A stretch of DNA of 64,000 nucleotides from Streptomyces sp. NBC_01241 (GTDB taxonomy: Bacteria; Actinomycetota; Actinomycetes; Streptomycetales; Streptomycetaceae): assembly GCF_041435435.1 (NCBI RefSeq), contig NZ_CP108494.1, forward strand, positions 3,506,501-3,570,500, given 5' to 3'. The notes under the pieces were generated by a model. The model worked only from the letters and a program-made list of their open reading frames with translations, was not told where the DNA came from and searched no databases. Below, piece by piece: positions 24,835 through 35,227 of this stretch. The stretch's first letter is position 1, and every line of letters begins with the position of its first letter. Made by a program: the position numbers and the translations under genes.

Positions 24835-25256
24835 TGCCCCGCTCCTTCCTTGACCACCGCGATGCAGTCGATCTCCAGGGACACGCCCCACAGCCCCACG
24901 CAGACCGTCGTCCGCGCCGGCCGACGGCCGGCGAAGAACGCCTCGTACGCCTGGTTGTAGGGCGCGAGCTGGTCCGGCGAGCTGAGATAGGTGTTGACCT
25001 TGACGATGTGGTCGAGATCCGAACCCCCCGCGTGGAGAACGGCTTCGAGGTTGCGCAGCGTCGCGTGCACGTCGTCCTCGAAGGTGCCGTTCGACTGCCC
25101 CGGGGCGGCGGGTATCTGACCGGTGGTGAAAACGAAGCCACCGGCGGACGTCGCCTGGACGTAGGGGCCCACGGCGGCCGGGACGCCCGGCGCCGAGTCG
25201 ATCCGCGTGATCCCGCATCCATTTGTCGCTGTTGCCGCCGTTGTCGCTGTGCTCAT
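24831..25256 (-). CDS. RidA/YjgF/UK114-family deaminase
   Basis: A 141-residue Rid protein. It has GPYVQATSAGGFVFTTGQIP, the helix with HATLRNLEAVLHAGGSDLD and the active-site end RRPARTTVCVGLWG, with the catalytic Arg present, so enamine/imine hydrolysis is plausible. About a dozen extra N-terminal residues (Thr/Ala-rich) precede the fold. It overlaps the MFS gene stop (ATGA) upstream and the RraA-like start (GTGA) downstream. In this setting it may remove ammonia from an enamine intermediate of the pathway. Confidence 0.9.
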   Translation of the reverse strand: MSTATTAATATNGCGITRIDSAPGVPAAVGPYVQATSAGGFVFTTGQIPAAPGQSNGTFEDDVHATLRNLEAVLHAGGSDLDHIVKVNTYLSSPDQLAPYNQAYEAFFAGRRPARTTVCVGLWGVSLEIDCIAVVKEGAGQ

Positions 25257-26614
25257 GCGACCGCCCCGATCGGGCGCGCGGCGGACCGGGACTCCACGCC
25301 CGGCTCGTCGATGTCCCCGAACCGTGTCTCCGCGAGCAGGAGCAGGGCCAGCAGGGACAAGGATGCCGCGCCGAGCACGTACCAGGCGATCGAGGAGCTG
25401 CTTCCGGTGGCCGACAGCAGCCAGGCGGTGACGGCCGGAGTCGCCGCGGAGCCCAGCAGGCCCGACAGCATGTAGGCGACCGAGAGGCCCGAGTACCGGA
25501 CCCGGGTGCCGAAGAGCTCGGCGAGGAAGGTCGCGATGGGGCCGTAGTTGGCGGAGAACGCGAGCATCATGAGCGTGTAGGCGACGAAGACCCCGAGCGC
25601 CGATCCGGTGTCCAGCAGCCAGAAGAACGGGAAGGCGAGTACGGCCTCTGCCGCGATGCCCGCGTAGATGACGGGCTTGCGGCCCACCCGGTCGGACAGC
25701 CGGCCGAAGTACGGGATGGCCAGGAACGCGATGGCGCAGGCCACCATGACCGCCCACAGCATCAGGTTCTTGGAGTGTCCGAGGTCGTTGGTCCCGTAGC
25801 TCACGCCGGAGGCCACCATCAGGGTGAAGGTCGACCCCGTGGACAGGGTCGCTACGCCGCCCAGCAGCACCTGGCGCCAGTACCGGCTCATCAGCGCGAA
25901 GAACGGGATCCTGGCCTTGACGCCCTCCTCCCGGACTGCCTGGAAGGACGGCGTCTCCTCGATGTGGAGCCGGATGTAGAAGCCGATCCCGACGAGGATC
26001 GCCGAGGCCAGGAAGGGGATCCGCCAGCCCCACGAGTACAGCGCGTCACTGCTCGTGGTCGAGGCGACCAGCAGGAACGCCCCGTTGGCGAGCAGCGTTC
26101 CGATCGGCACCCCGATCTGGACCATGGAGCCGAAGAATCCGCGCCGGTTCTCCGGTGCGTGCTCGACGGTCATCAGTACGGCACCGCCCCACTCGCCGCC
26201 CAGCGCGAGACCCTGCACCACGCGGAGGCCGAGCAGCAGGAGGGGCGCGGCCACGCCGAGGGTGGCGTAACCGGGCACGAGGCCGATGGCGAAGGTGGCC
26301 ACGCCCATCGTCGTCAGGGAGATCAGCAGCATGGACTTGCGGCCGAGACGGTCTCCGAAGTGGCCGAAGAGCACGGCGCCCACCATGCGCGCCAGGTAGG
26401 CGGAGGCGAAGGTCAGAAACGAGAGGATCGTGCCTACGGCCCCGTCGAACTCGGGGAAGAACACCTTGCCGAAGACCAGCGCGGAGGCGGTGCCGAACAG
26501 GAACAGGTCGTACCACTCGACCGTGGTGCCGACCATGCTGGCGAGGGAGATCCTGCGCATCTTCGTCGCGTCGAGCCGGCTGCCGGTGGTCGGCGGGAAA
26601 GCGGGAGCGGTCAT
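25253..26614 (-). CDS. MFS transporter, metabolite:H+ symporter (MHS) type
   Basis: A 453-residue transporter with about twelve membrane segments. The MHS hallmarks are at the start: MVGTTVEWYDLFLFGTASAL, then FGHFGDRLGRKSML (the A-motif loop between helices 2 and 3) and GLALGGEWGGAVLM. A second loop motif, GRLSDRVGRKP, is in the C-terminal half. MHS carriers import carboxylates, aromatic acids, betaines or shikimate. ATG 26614 is the family-like start (MTAPAFPPTTGSRLD); the frame is open 51 codons further but unlike protein. It is the first gene of the leftward operon and probably imports its substrate. Confidence 0.9.
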   Translation of the reverse strand: MTAPAFPPTTGSRLDATKMRRISLASMVGTTVEWYDLFLFGTASALVFGKVFFPEFDGAVGTILSFLTFASAYLARMVGAVLFGHFGDRLGRKSMLLISLTTMGVATFAIGLVPGYATLGVAAPLLLLGLRVVQGLALGGEWGGAVLMTVEHAPENRRGFFGSMVQIGVPIGTLLANGAFLLVASTTSSDALYSWGWRIPFLASAILVGIGFYIRLHIEETPSFQAVREEGVKARIPFFALMSRYWRQVLLGGVATLSTGSTFTLMVASGVSYGTNDLGHSKNLMLWAVMVACAIAFLAIPYFGRLSDRVGRKPVIYAGIAAEAVLAFPFFWLLDTGSALGVFVAYTLMMLAFSANYGPIATFLAELFGTRVRYSGLSVAYMLSGLLGSAATPAVTAWLLSATGSSSSIAWYVLGAASLSLLALLLLAETRFGDIDEPGVESRSAARPIGAVA

Positions 26615-26953
26615 GGGGACTCCGGTCTGAGGTCTGAGCCGAGGAATCGTCTGGGGGACTGGGGCTGAGCGGGCGCCGTCCGGTTGGCCAACGGTGCATC
26701 GACGACTTCGCCGACCACAAGGAGCAGAAGCACACCGCCACGGGGCGACGACTGTGCACATGACCAATGCGCCACGTCGCGCTCCGAATTCCGAGGGAAA
26801 ACTTTCGTGTTACGGACCTGGTCCCCTCGCCCACGCCTGTTCATCTGCACATCGCAGCGCCGCTATCCGGGGGCCTTTGCCCCGTGTCTCCGGCCGCCTC
26901 GAAAGCAACACTGGCCGGGCAACCGCGGCCTCAAGAGAAGGAACAGACCCCCG
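26615..26953. promoter_or_regulatory. Divergent promoter region between MFS and ThDP enzyme genes
   Basis: A 339-bp space between two divergent operons that must carry both promoters. I see no gene and cannot identify a clear palindrome for the PucR regulator. Confidence 0.5.
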
Positions 26954-28636
26954 ATGGCGAACGTCGCACCCGAGCCCACCGACTCCCCCGAGCGCTCCCT
27001 CTCCGCCGGCCATCTGATCGTCGCGCAACTGGAGCGCGAGGGCGTCCGGCGGGTGTACGGGGTTCCCGGTGAGTCCTTCCTCGACGTTCTGGACGGCCTG
27101 CACGACTCGTCGATCTCGACGGTAGTGACCCGGCACGAGGGCGGTGCGGGCTTCATGGCGCTGGCGGAGGGCAGGCTGACGGGCCTGCCCGGGGTGGCGA
27201 TGGTGACCCGGGGGCCGGGCGCCGCCAACGCCTTCATCGCCGTCCACACCGCGTACCAGGACGCGACCCCGATGCTCCTCTTCGTCGGGCTGGTCCCGGT
27301 GCCCGACCGCGGCCGGGAGGCATTCCAGGAGTTCGACCTCAGCGGGTGGTTCGGCAGCACGGCGAAGAAGGTCGTCATGCTGGACGACCCCACCGCCGCC
27401 GCCCGCGTCGTCGCGGAGAGCGTCCACGCGGCCCGCAGCGGCCGGCCCGGCCCGGTGGTGATCGGCCTTCCCGAGGACGTACTCACCCTCCCCGCGGGCC
27501 CCGCCCTCGGGGTTCGGCCGCTTGCGGTGCCGCGGCCCGGCGCCGCAGAAGCGGAGCTGAAGGAGCTGGTGCGCCGGTTCGAGGGCGCGCGGCGGCCCCT
27601 GGTCGTCGTAGGCGGAGAGGGCTGGACCGCGGAGAGCGGCCAGGAACTCATGCGCTGGGCGACACGGCACTCGATCCCCGTCCTCGCCGACTTCCGCGCG
27701 TACGACGCCGTCCCCCACGACCTCGAAGGCCTCGCCGCCTATGCCGGCTCGCTCGGCTACGGCCGTGGCGACCATGCGGCCCGGCTGCTGGACGAGGCCG
27801 ACCTCACGGTCTTCCTCGGCGCACCGCGCGGTGACGTGCTCAGCGACGGATACGCCCGCGGCCTCGACTCGGAGACGGTGCTCGTCCTCCCCGGCGACGC
27901 ACAGGGCCACTGCGGCCGCATCGACCAGTTCGTCTCGGCCCACGCGCCCGACTTCGTCCTCGACCTCGTCACCACGCCGGCGGCGCCGGACGCCGACGCC
28001 GCGTGGTTCGGGGCGGCCGTGGACACCCAGGCCCGCTTCGCCACTCCCCCCTCCGAGCCGACCGAGGAAGACACCCACGACACCTACGTCGACCTCACCG
28101 CGGTCATGGGCGTGCTGCGGGAGGAGCTCACCCACGACGCCGTCATCACCTATGGCGCCGGAAACCACGCCCTCTGGCCGGCCCGCTACCTCCCGCACCG
28201 CGCCCCGGCCTCCCTCGTCGCCCCCCGCAACGGCGCCATGGGCATGGGCATACCGGCCGCCGTCGCGGCCTCGCTGGCCTTCCCCGGACGCGAGGTCGTG
28301 TCGGTCGCGGGTGACGGCTGCTTCCTGATGAACGGTCAGGAACTGGCCACCGCGGTGGGACACGGCGCCGCCTTCGTCGCCCTGGTGGTCGACAACGGCT
28401 GCTACGCGACGATCCGCGAGCACCAGGAGGGCGCCTACCCGGGCCGCCCGTCCGGCACCCAGCTGACCAACCCGGACTTCGCGGCATGGGCCCGCTCGTA
28501 CGGTGCGTACGGCGAGACCGTGACCTCGCACCGCGACTTCCGCGAGGCATTCCGGCGGGCCCGCGCGAGCGGCCTCCCGGCCGTGCTGCACCTGATCCAG
28601 GACCCGGCGGTCCGCGCTCCGGCGACCGCCGCCTGA
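26954..28636 (+). CDS. Thiamine diphosphate-dependent enzyme (acetolactate synthase/benzoylformate decarboxylase-like)
   Basis: A 560-residue ThDP enzyme with the three usual domains. The N-terminal PYR domain carries the activating Glu in RHEGGAGFMA and GVPGESFLDVLDG; the central domain follows; the C-terminal PP domain has VAGDGCFLMNGQEL and DNGCYATI, the GDG-N motif that binds Mg-ThDP. MTRGPGAANAF is typical of the acetolactate synthase/glyoxylate carboligase branch. It probably decarboxylates or ligates a 2-oxo acid. It is divergent from the MFS operon and 160 bases upstream of the ureido-hydrolase on the same strand. Confidence 0.9.
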   Translation: MANVAPEPTDSPERSLSAGHLIVAQLEREGVRRVYGVPGESFLDVLDGLHDSSISTVVTRHEGGAGFMALAEGRLTGLPGVAMVTRGPGAANAFIAVHTAYQDATPMLLFVGLVPVPDRGREAFQEFDLSGWFGSTAKKVVMLDDPTAAARVVAESVHAARSGRPGPVVIGLPEDVLTLPAGPALGVRPLAVPRPGAAEAELKELVRRFEGARRPLVVVGGEGWTAESGQELMRWATRHSIPVLADFRAYDAVPHDLEGLAAYAGSLGYGRGDHAARLLDEADLTVFLGAPRGDVLSDGYARGLDSETVLVLPGDAQGHCGRIDQFVSAHAPDFVLDLVTTPAAPDADAAWFGAAVDTQARFATPPSEPTEEDTHDTYVDLTAVMGVLREELTHDAVITYGAGNHALWPARYLPHRAPASLVAPRNGAMGMGIPAAVAASLAFPGREVVSVAGDGCFLMNGQELATAVGHGAAFVALVVDNGCYATIREHQEGAYPGRPSGTQLTNPDFAAWARSYGAYGETVTSHRDFREAFRRARASGLPAVLHLIQDPAVRAPATAA

Positions 28637-28796
28637 GCCCCGAAGCCGCCCGCCCGATGAGCCGCGAGGCCACCCGCCCGATGCCCCCCGCCCCGCCCCA
28701 CGATCGCCGGCGCCCCACCCGCCTCCGCCGAGGTGACCTCCCTCCCTCCGTGGACGCGTTCCCGCACCCCACCCCGCAAACCGACAGGACGTGATC

Positions 28797-30074
28797 ATGA
28801 GCAACCCCGCCACCTCTTCCACGGCTCCGACCGCACACGACGTCACCCTGCTGGAGGACTTCGCGACTCTCTCGGCGTTCGGTGCCACACCCGGCGGTGG
28901 GGTCGACCGACAGGCTGCCACCCCCGCCGACGCAGAACAGCGTGCCTGGCTCCACCGGTGGCTCACCGCCCGCGGCGCCGAAGTGCGCTACGACGGTGTC
29001 GGCAACCAGTTCGGTCTCTTCACCGTCACACCCGGAGCCCCGTACGTCCTCACCGGCTCACACCTGGACAGCCAGCCGCTCGGTGGTCGCTACGACGGTG
29101 CGTACGGCGTCCTGGCCTCGGCCCACGCCGCGCACCGGGCCGTGGAACGGTACGGCGTCTCGGACGCCGCACCGAAGTACAACGTGGCCGTGGTCAACTG
29201 GTTCAACGAGGAAGGATCCCGGTTCAAGCCGAGCATGATGGGGAGCTCGGTGTTCACGGGGAAGCTGCCGGTCCGGACCGCCCTCACGACGACCGATCCT
29301 GCGGGCATCACGGTCGAAGCCGCTCTCCGCGAGATCGGAACGATCGGCGACTACGCCGGGCCGGACGTGGCAGCGTACGCCGAGATCCACATCGAGCAGG
29401 GCCGCGACCTGGAGAACAAGGGGATCACGATCGGCCTGGTGGATGCCACCTGGGCGGCACGCAAGTACCAGGTCGTGGTTCGCGGCGAGCAGTCGCATAC
29501 CGGATCGGCGATCATGGCGGACCGACGCGACGCCCTGTTCGGTGCCTCACTCCTCGTCGTGGCGGTGCGCGAACTGGCCGAGCAGAGCATGGACATCCCG
29601 TTGCACACCTCGGTGAGCGAGATGACCATCGAGCCCAATTCTCCCGTGGTGGTCGCGCGCGAGGTGCGCATGCACGTCGATCTGCGTTCGCCCGACGAAG
29701 CGTTTCTCGACTCGGCGGCCAAGAAGCTGGCCGAGTCGATCCCCGGCATCGAGGAACGTGCGTCGGTCACCATCGAGCAGGTTCAGACACACGGTTGGGG
29801 CGTGGCGCCGTTCCCGGCGGCCGGGGTCGAGCTCGCAGCACAAGCGGCCGACGAACTGGGGCTCAGCCACCAGACCATGATGACCATCGCGGGACACGAC
29901 TCGGTGAACATGAAGGATGTCGCGCCCTCGATCATGCTGTTCGTGCCCAGCATCGAGGGAATCTCCCACAACGAGGGCGAGTTCACGAACGACCAGGACA
30001 TCAGCGCGGGCACCGATCTGCTGACCGAGGTGGTCCGCCGGCTCATGTCGGGTGCTCTGGACGGCGCACGGTGA
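28797..30074 (+). CDS. M20-family Zn-dependent hydrolase (N-carbamoyl-amino acid/allantoate amidohydrolase-like)
   Basis: A 425-residue M20 amidohydrolase. Metal-binding and catalytic motifs are complete: TGSHLDSQPLGGRYDG, NEEGSRF (Glu pair), EIHIEQG, the dimer-domain GEQSHTGSAIM and MTIAGHDSVNM near the end. These are the signatures of N-carbamoyl-L-amino acid hydrolase, beta-ureidopropionase and allantoate amidohydrolase. It should release ammonia and carbon dioxide from a ureido compound. ATG 28797 has AGGA seven bases upstream. With the ThDP enzyme it forms the rightward arm of a nitrogen-compound catabolic locus. Confidence 0.9.
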   Translation: MSNPATSSTAPTAHDVTLLEDFATLSAFGATPGGGVDRQAATPADAEQRAWLHRWLTARGAEVRYDGVGNQFGLFTVTPGAPYVLTGSHLDSQPLGGRYDGAYGVLASAHAAHRAVERYGVSDAAPKYNVAVVNWFNEEGSRFKPSMMGSSVFTGKLPVRTALTTTDPAGITVEAALREIGTIGDYAGPDVAAYAEIHIEQGRDLENKGITIGLVDATWAARKYQVVVRGEQSHTGSAIMADRRDALFGASLLVVAVRELAEQSMDIPLHTSVSEMTIEPNSPVVVAREVRMHVDLRSPDEAFLDSAAKKLAESIPGIEERASVTIEQVQTHGWGVAPFPAAGVELAAQAADELGLSHQTMMTIAGHDSVNMKDVAPSIMLFVPSIEGISHNEGEFTNDQDISAGTDLLTEVVRRLMSGALDGAR

Positions 30075-30457
30075 TCCGCGAGCAGAAACGGATGAGCTGG
30101 TACGCCTTGACGACCGTCGGCGCGCCGATGCCGGCCGTGAGCAGCTTGCCGCGCCGGCTCCGTACGCGAGCAGTCGTCACGTCAGCCACCGTTCCAGCCC
30201 CGAAGGTGGACAGGATGTGCAGCCGCATCACCGACCCGTTCCGCTCACGGGTGCGGTCGGTCGGCCGCGGTCTGGACCCAGCTCGACCAGTTCGAGCCGA
30301 AGCCCGAGCCCACGGAGTCACCCCCACGACGTTTCGCCGCATCATCGAGGCCCTGAACCTCAGCGGCTCGCAGCGGGGCCTTCTGGCTCGGTGTGGATTG
30401 CCACATCTGCACCGGCGGCCAGAAGGGCCCTCGTGCCGCACCGCTGACCGAAATCCG
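30075..30457. other. Gap without a supported gene
   Basis: Long open frames exist on both strands because of GC content, but none has recognisable motifs, a ribosome site or protein-like composition. It may be a decayed gene. Confidence 0.5.
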
Positions 30458-30482
30458 GGGCGCCACCCCCTGTGTGGCGCCC
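30458..30482. terminator. Bidirectional terminator
   Basis: GGGCGCCAC / GTGGCGCCC, loop CCCCTGT, 14 bases past the stop of the leftward sigma-partner gene and downstream of the rightward hydrolase. Confidence 0.75.
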
Positions 30483-30495
30483 TGGCCGGGTGGCG

Positions 30496-31446
30496 CTACG
30501 GCAACCGCTTCTCGTAGTTCTTGTCCTTGTCGGAGTCGTAGACCAGCTTGCTGTCGGCGTCATAACCCTTGATGCGCGGGGCCGCGGTGACCTGCTGGTT
30601 CAGGACACCAGAGACGACGAACCAGCCGTGGTCCAGGGCGGCCTGGCTGGTGGCGCCGCCGTAGGAGACGGTCACCCGGGCCACTGACGGCTCGACGGTG
30701 CCGATGACACCCCACCTGAACGGTAGCTTCCAGTTGCCGCGGTCGAGGACCGACTGCTGGTAGAGCTTGCCGCCGTTGATGTCGGCCATCACGGGGCCGG
30801 CGCCCGGCACATCGTCGGAGCCTACGCTGGCGTTGAGGCCGTTCGCCTCGCCGTCCTTCACGTTGCAGATCAGTCGGGTCTGCTTCGGTTGCTCCTTCAC
30901 CGCGACGACGTACATGCCATCGCCGATCACGTTGGAGTCGCCGGTGCTTTTCATCGCCAGGATGATCCGGTACTCCTCGGCCGCGCCCAAGTCCGTGCTG
31001 AAGTCGGCCGGGCCACGTGTGTGCGACTGGTCATATGCGAGGCACTTCTTCAGCCCGTCGACGGCCTGCCCGAAGGTGATCCCGTCGAGGAGCTGGTCCT
31101 CCGTGGCCGGCCGCGCGGGCCTCGCCGGCGAGGCGGACGGCGTCGGTGTCGGCGTCGCTGACGTCCGCGGTGTGGCGCTGACCGGCGGTGTCGATGCCAC
31201 CGTGTTCCCACCCGCATCCCCGTCGGCCAGCGCGTACGCCCCCACGGGCATCGCCGCCAGCGTCACCAGGGCCGCCCCGGTCGCCGCCACCCGGCGTCGC
31301 CGCTCGACCGTGCCCCGGCGGCGGATCGCCGGATACGGTCCCGGCGCGGGCCGGATCGTGTTCGCGTCCTCGGCGAGCAGCTCGCGCAGCTGCTCCTCGA
31401 AGTCCCCGCTGGTTCCCGTCCCCTGCTGCTTCTGTTCCTCGTTCAC
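30496..31446 (-). CDS. Membrane-anchored partner of the SigE-family sigma factor (anti-sigma-like topology)
   Basis: A 316-residue protein. About 50 cytoplasmic residues (FEEQLRELLAEDANTIRPAP) lead to RRRR and one membrane segment (about 53-75, AATGAALVTLAAMPVGAYAL), then a Thr/Pro/Ser linker and an external domain of about 210 residues with two cysteines and Trp/Tyr-rich beta segments. The GTG start overlaps the sigma factor stop (GTGA), with GGAAGG upstream, so synthesis is coupled. The coupling and the single helix suggest a regulator of the sigma factor, although no ZAS motif is present. An alternative is a secreted stress protein of the regulon. Confidence 0.75.
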   Translation of the reverse strand: MNEEQKQQGTGTSGDFEEQLRELLAEDANTIRPAPGPYPAIRRRGTVERRRRVAATGAALVTLAAMPVGAYALADGDAGGNTVASTPPVSATPRTSATPTPTPSASPARPARPATEDQLLDGITFGQAVDGLKKCLAYDQSHTRGPADFSTDLGAAEEYRIILAMKSTGDSNVIGDGMYVVAVKEQPKQTRLICNVKDGEANGLNASVGSDDVPGAGPVMADINGGKLYQQSVLDRGNWKLPFRWGVIGTVEPSVARVTVSYGGATSQAALDHGWFVVSGVLNQQVTAAPRIKGYDADSKLVYDSDKDKNYEKRLP

Positions 31447-31991
31447 TTGCTGCCTTCCTGCCCGGACGACACTCGGCTGCGGACAGGTTCGTCCACGACC
31501 TGCGCGAGCCCCGGATACGTACGCAACTTCGCCAGCGCCTTGGACGCCTGGCTCTTGACCGTGCCGGGCGAGCAGCCGAGCACCTCGGCGACCTCGGCCT
31601 CGGACAGGTCCTCCCAGTAGCGCATGACGACCACCGCCCGCTGCTTTGGCGGCAGTCCGGCCAGCGCCGCGAGCAGGGCGCTGCGCTCGTCGGCCCACGA
31701 GACGGCCTCGTCGCGCCCGGCCACCTCCGGCGGCGCCGCGGTCAGAGCCTCCGCAACCCGCCGCTTGCGGAACCGGTCGCTGTTGCAGTTGACCAGTATC
31801 CGCCGGACGTACGCATCCGGGCTGTCGCTGCGCGAGACGCGCCGCCATGAGCGGTACGCCTTGGTCAGCGCCGTCTGAGTCAGGTCTTCGGCGTAGTGCA
31901 CGTCGCCCGTGAGCAGATACGCGGTCCGTACGAGATGGGACCACCGCGCTCTGACGAATTCTTGGAACTCGGCCTCTTGTTTGGCCTGCAT
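31443..31991 (-). CDS. SigE-family ECF RNA polymerase sigma factor
   Basis: A 182-residue ECF sigma factor. Region 2 is RSHLVRTAYLLTGDVHYAED-like (read here as WSHLVRTAYLLTGDVHYAED), followed by LTQTALTKAYRSWRRV, then DAYVRRILVNCNSDRFRKRR. Region 4 is LAALAGLPPKQRAVVVMRYW, EDLSEAEVAEVLGCSPGTVK, SQASKALAKLR, a clear helix-turn-helix. This is the actinomycete SigE subgroup (TIGR02983 type). ATG 31991 has a GAGGGAGGG site. It is co-transcribed with the membrane protein downstream and divergent from the GH15 gene. Confidence 0.95.
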   Translation of the reverse strand: MQAKQEAEFQEFVRARWSHLVRTAYLLTGDVHYAEDLTQTALTKAYRSWRRVSRSDSPDAYVRRILVNCNSDRFRKRRVAEALTAAPPEVAGRDEAVSWADERSALLAALAGLPPKQRAVVVMRYWEDLSEAEVAEVLGCSPGTVKSQASKALAKLRTYPGLAQVVDEPVRSRVSSGQEGSK

Positions 31992-32518
31992 CAAGCACCC
32001 TCCCTCGCCCTCCAGACCACAGTTTCGGCGGATTCGGTTGCCCGGGATCCGGTGCCTCGGGCAAACCGCGTGGCGGCCCTCGTCGAACAGAGGCGGTACA
32101 CGGAGGCGGAGGTCGAAGCAGACGGCATACTGCGGGCCGCGACCCGTCTCGCCCACCTCACCAAGGTGTGGGAAATCGAGCTGTCCACTTTGGCCAACCT
32201 GGCAGCTGCCCACGCACCACTCAACCTCCGGCAACACGGCGCAACTCGGGCCTGGTGCCGTGCCGGCACACAAGCTGTCTACAAGCTGCGGTGACGGCAA
32301 TCTCGGACGGCAACGTCGGCAGACTGACGCGGACTTGACCGCTTCCCGGAGCGCGTCCTGCGCCTTGCCGCCGGCTGGGCAAGCAGGTGATCCGTCCGAA
32401 CGGTCGCCTCCTGACGCCTGCCGTCGCACCGCCCGCCCCTCGTGCCGCGTCCCATGGCAGCCTCGTCGCACAGGGCGGACAGTGGGATCAGGGGCATCAG
32501 GGGCATCAGGGAAGCGAG
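31992..32518. other. 527-bp divergent intergenic region
   Basis: Lies between the sigma factor and the GH15 gene and should hold both promoters. Near the right end there are three GGGGCATCA-like 9-base repeats (about 32490-32513). No gene is supported. Confidence 0.5.
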
Positions 32519-34342
32519 ATGGTCATGGACCGTTACCCGCCCATTGCCGACCACGGCCTCGTCGGCGACCTGCAGACCGCTGCTCTGGTGTCGTCCCAGG
32601 GGGTCGTCGACTGGTTCGCGGCTCCCCGGTTCGACTCGCCCAGCGTCTTCGCCGCCCTGCTCGACCACGACCGCGGCGGCTACTTCCTCTTCGCGCCGGA
32701 AAGCCGGACCACCACCTGCAAGCAGCTCTACTACCCCGACACCGCAGTCCTGGTTACGCGGTTCATGTCGCCGGACGGGGTCGGCGAGGTATTCGACTGC
32801 ATGCCGCCGGATCGCACCGGCACCCCGACGGACAGGCACCTGCTGATACGCGGAGTGCGGGCGGTGCGCGGAACGGTGCGCTTCACTTTGGAGTGCCGTC
32901 CGCGCTTCGACTACAGCCGGGCCACCCACCATCTCGACTTGCAGGACGGTACCGCCACGTTCCATGCACCGAACGTCACCGCCTTTCTGCAGAGCACCTT
33001 CCCCCTGCAGCAGGACGGCAGGGACGTGCGGGGTGCGGTGACCTTGAGGCCGGGTGAGGTGGCCGCAGCGGTGTTCACCGTCGGCGGACCCGATGGTGAC
33101 CCTCCGCCGCCGGTCACCCCGGACTCGGCGATGGAGCAGTTCTGGGACGTGGTGGAATTCTGGCAGCGCTGGGTGCGCTCCTCCCGGTATCGCGGCCGGT
33201 GGCCGGGGGTGGTGCACCGCTCGGCCATCACGCTCAAGCTGCTCACCTACGCACCCACAGGTGCTCCCGTCGCCGCCCCTACCATGGGCCTGCCCGAGCA
33301 GATCGGGGGTGAACGCAACTGGGACTACCGCTACACCTGGGTCCGTGACGGCTCCCTGTCCGTGCGTGCCCTGCTCGACCTGGGGTTCGCCGAGGAGGCG
33401 GCGCAGTTCACGCGCTGGCTGAGCGACCGCCTCCAGGACCGGGAGGGCGTCGATGGCGAGCCGCTGCAGATCATGTACCGCGTCGACGGGGACCCCGAGC
33501 TGCCGGAAGAGGTTCTCTCGCACTTCGAGGGCTATCGGGGTTCGTACCCGGTGCGGGCCGGGAACGCAGCAGCCGATCAACTGCAGCTGGACATCTACGG
33601 CGAGGCGCTCTATGCCTTGTCGGAGGGGCGTGAGATCGCCGTGGGAGGCAGCTACCACGGCTGGAAGAACCTCGCGCGGACGCTGGACTGGCTCGCCGAT
33701 TCCTGGGATCGCCCCGACGCAGGCGTCTGGGAGACCCGTGGTGGGCGCCAGGACTTCACCTTCAGCCGGGTGATGGCGTGGGTGGCCTTCGACCGGGGGC
33801 TGCGCCTGGCGAGAGAGCACAGCCGTCCCGCCGACGCTCCTCGTTGGACCACGGCTCGCGACGCGATCCTCGAACAGGTGATGGAGCGGGGCTGGAACGA
33901 GACGGAGCAGGCCCTCGTCCAGCACTACGGAAGCGATGTCCTCGACGCTTCGTTGCTGCTCATTCCGCGCGTCGGGTTCCTGGCGCCCAGAACGGTCAGC
34001 TGGCTGTCGACCCTGGACGCGATGGAACGCACCCTGATATCGGACAGCCTCGTCTACCGCTACGACCCTGCGGCCTCCCCGGACGGTCTGCGGGGCTCCG
34101 AAGGCACGTTCAGTCTCTGCACCTTCCTCTATGTGGACGCTCTTGCCCGCGCCGGGCGGATTCGTCCGGCGCGCTATGCCTTCGAGAAGATGCAGACCTA
34201 CGCCAACCACGTCGGCCTGTTCGCTGAGGAGATCGGACCCAGTGGCGAGCAGCTGGGCAATTTCCCGCAGGCTTTCACGCATCTGTCCCTGATCATGGCC
34301 GCCGCCACCCTGGACAACGCCCTCGATCAACAGCGGGACTGA
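32519..34342 (+). CDS. Glycoside hydrolase family 15 (glucoamylase/trehalase-like)
   Basis: A 607-residue cytosolic GH15 enzyme, no signal peptide. The N-terminal beta-sandwich opens with YPPIADHGLVGDLQTAALVS, and the (alpha/alpha)6 catalytic domain holds NWDYRYTWVRDGSLSVRALL, GVWETRGG with a catalytic acid, and EEIGPSGEQLGNFPQAFTH with the second Glu. This bacterial subgroup includes trehalases and glucoamylases. ATG 32519 and ATG 32525 are both possible; GGAAGCGAG precedes the first. The next gene is convergent. It probably hydrolyses trehalose or alpha-glucans. Confidence 0.92.
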   Translation: MVMDRYPPIADHGLVGDLQTAALVSSQGVVDWFAAPRFDSPSVFAALLDHDRGGYFLFAPESRTTTCKQLYYPDTAVLVTRFMSPDGVGEVFDCMPPDRTGTPTDRHLLIRGVRAVRGTVRFTLECRPRFDYSRATHHLDLQDGTATFHAPNVTAFLQSTFPLQQDGRDVRGAVTLRPGEVAAAVFTVGGPDGDPPPPVTPDSAMEQFWDVVEFWQRWVRSSRYRGRWPGVVHRSAITLKLLTYAPTGAPVAAPTMGLPEQIGGERNWDYRYTWVRDGSLSVRALLDLGFAEEAAQFTRWLSDRLQDREGVDGEPLQIMYRVDGDPELPEEVLSHFEGYRGSYPVRAGNAAADQLQLDIYGEALYALSEGREIAVGGSYHGWKNLARTLDWLADSWDRPDAGVWETRGGRQDFTFSRVMAWVAFDRGLRLAREHSRPADAPRWTTARDAILEQVMERGWNETEQALVQHYGSDVLDASLLLIPRVGFLAPRTVSWLSTLDAMERTLISDSLVYRYDPAASPDGLRGSEGTFSLCTFLYVDALARAGRIRPARYAFEKMQTYANHVGLFAEEIGPSGEQLGNFPQAFTHLSLIMAAATLDNALDQQRD

Positions 34343-34387
34343 GAACGAAGGCCGCGCCTGCCCTCTCTCGAAGGCCGCCGTAGCGGT

Positions 34388-35227
<840 letters not shown>

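Noticed and set aside
26810..28966. 718-codon minus-strand frame opposite the ThDP enzyme
   Set aside because: It is antisense to a gene with complete ThDP motifs and has Arg/Gly/Val shadow composition.
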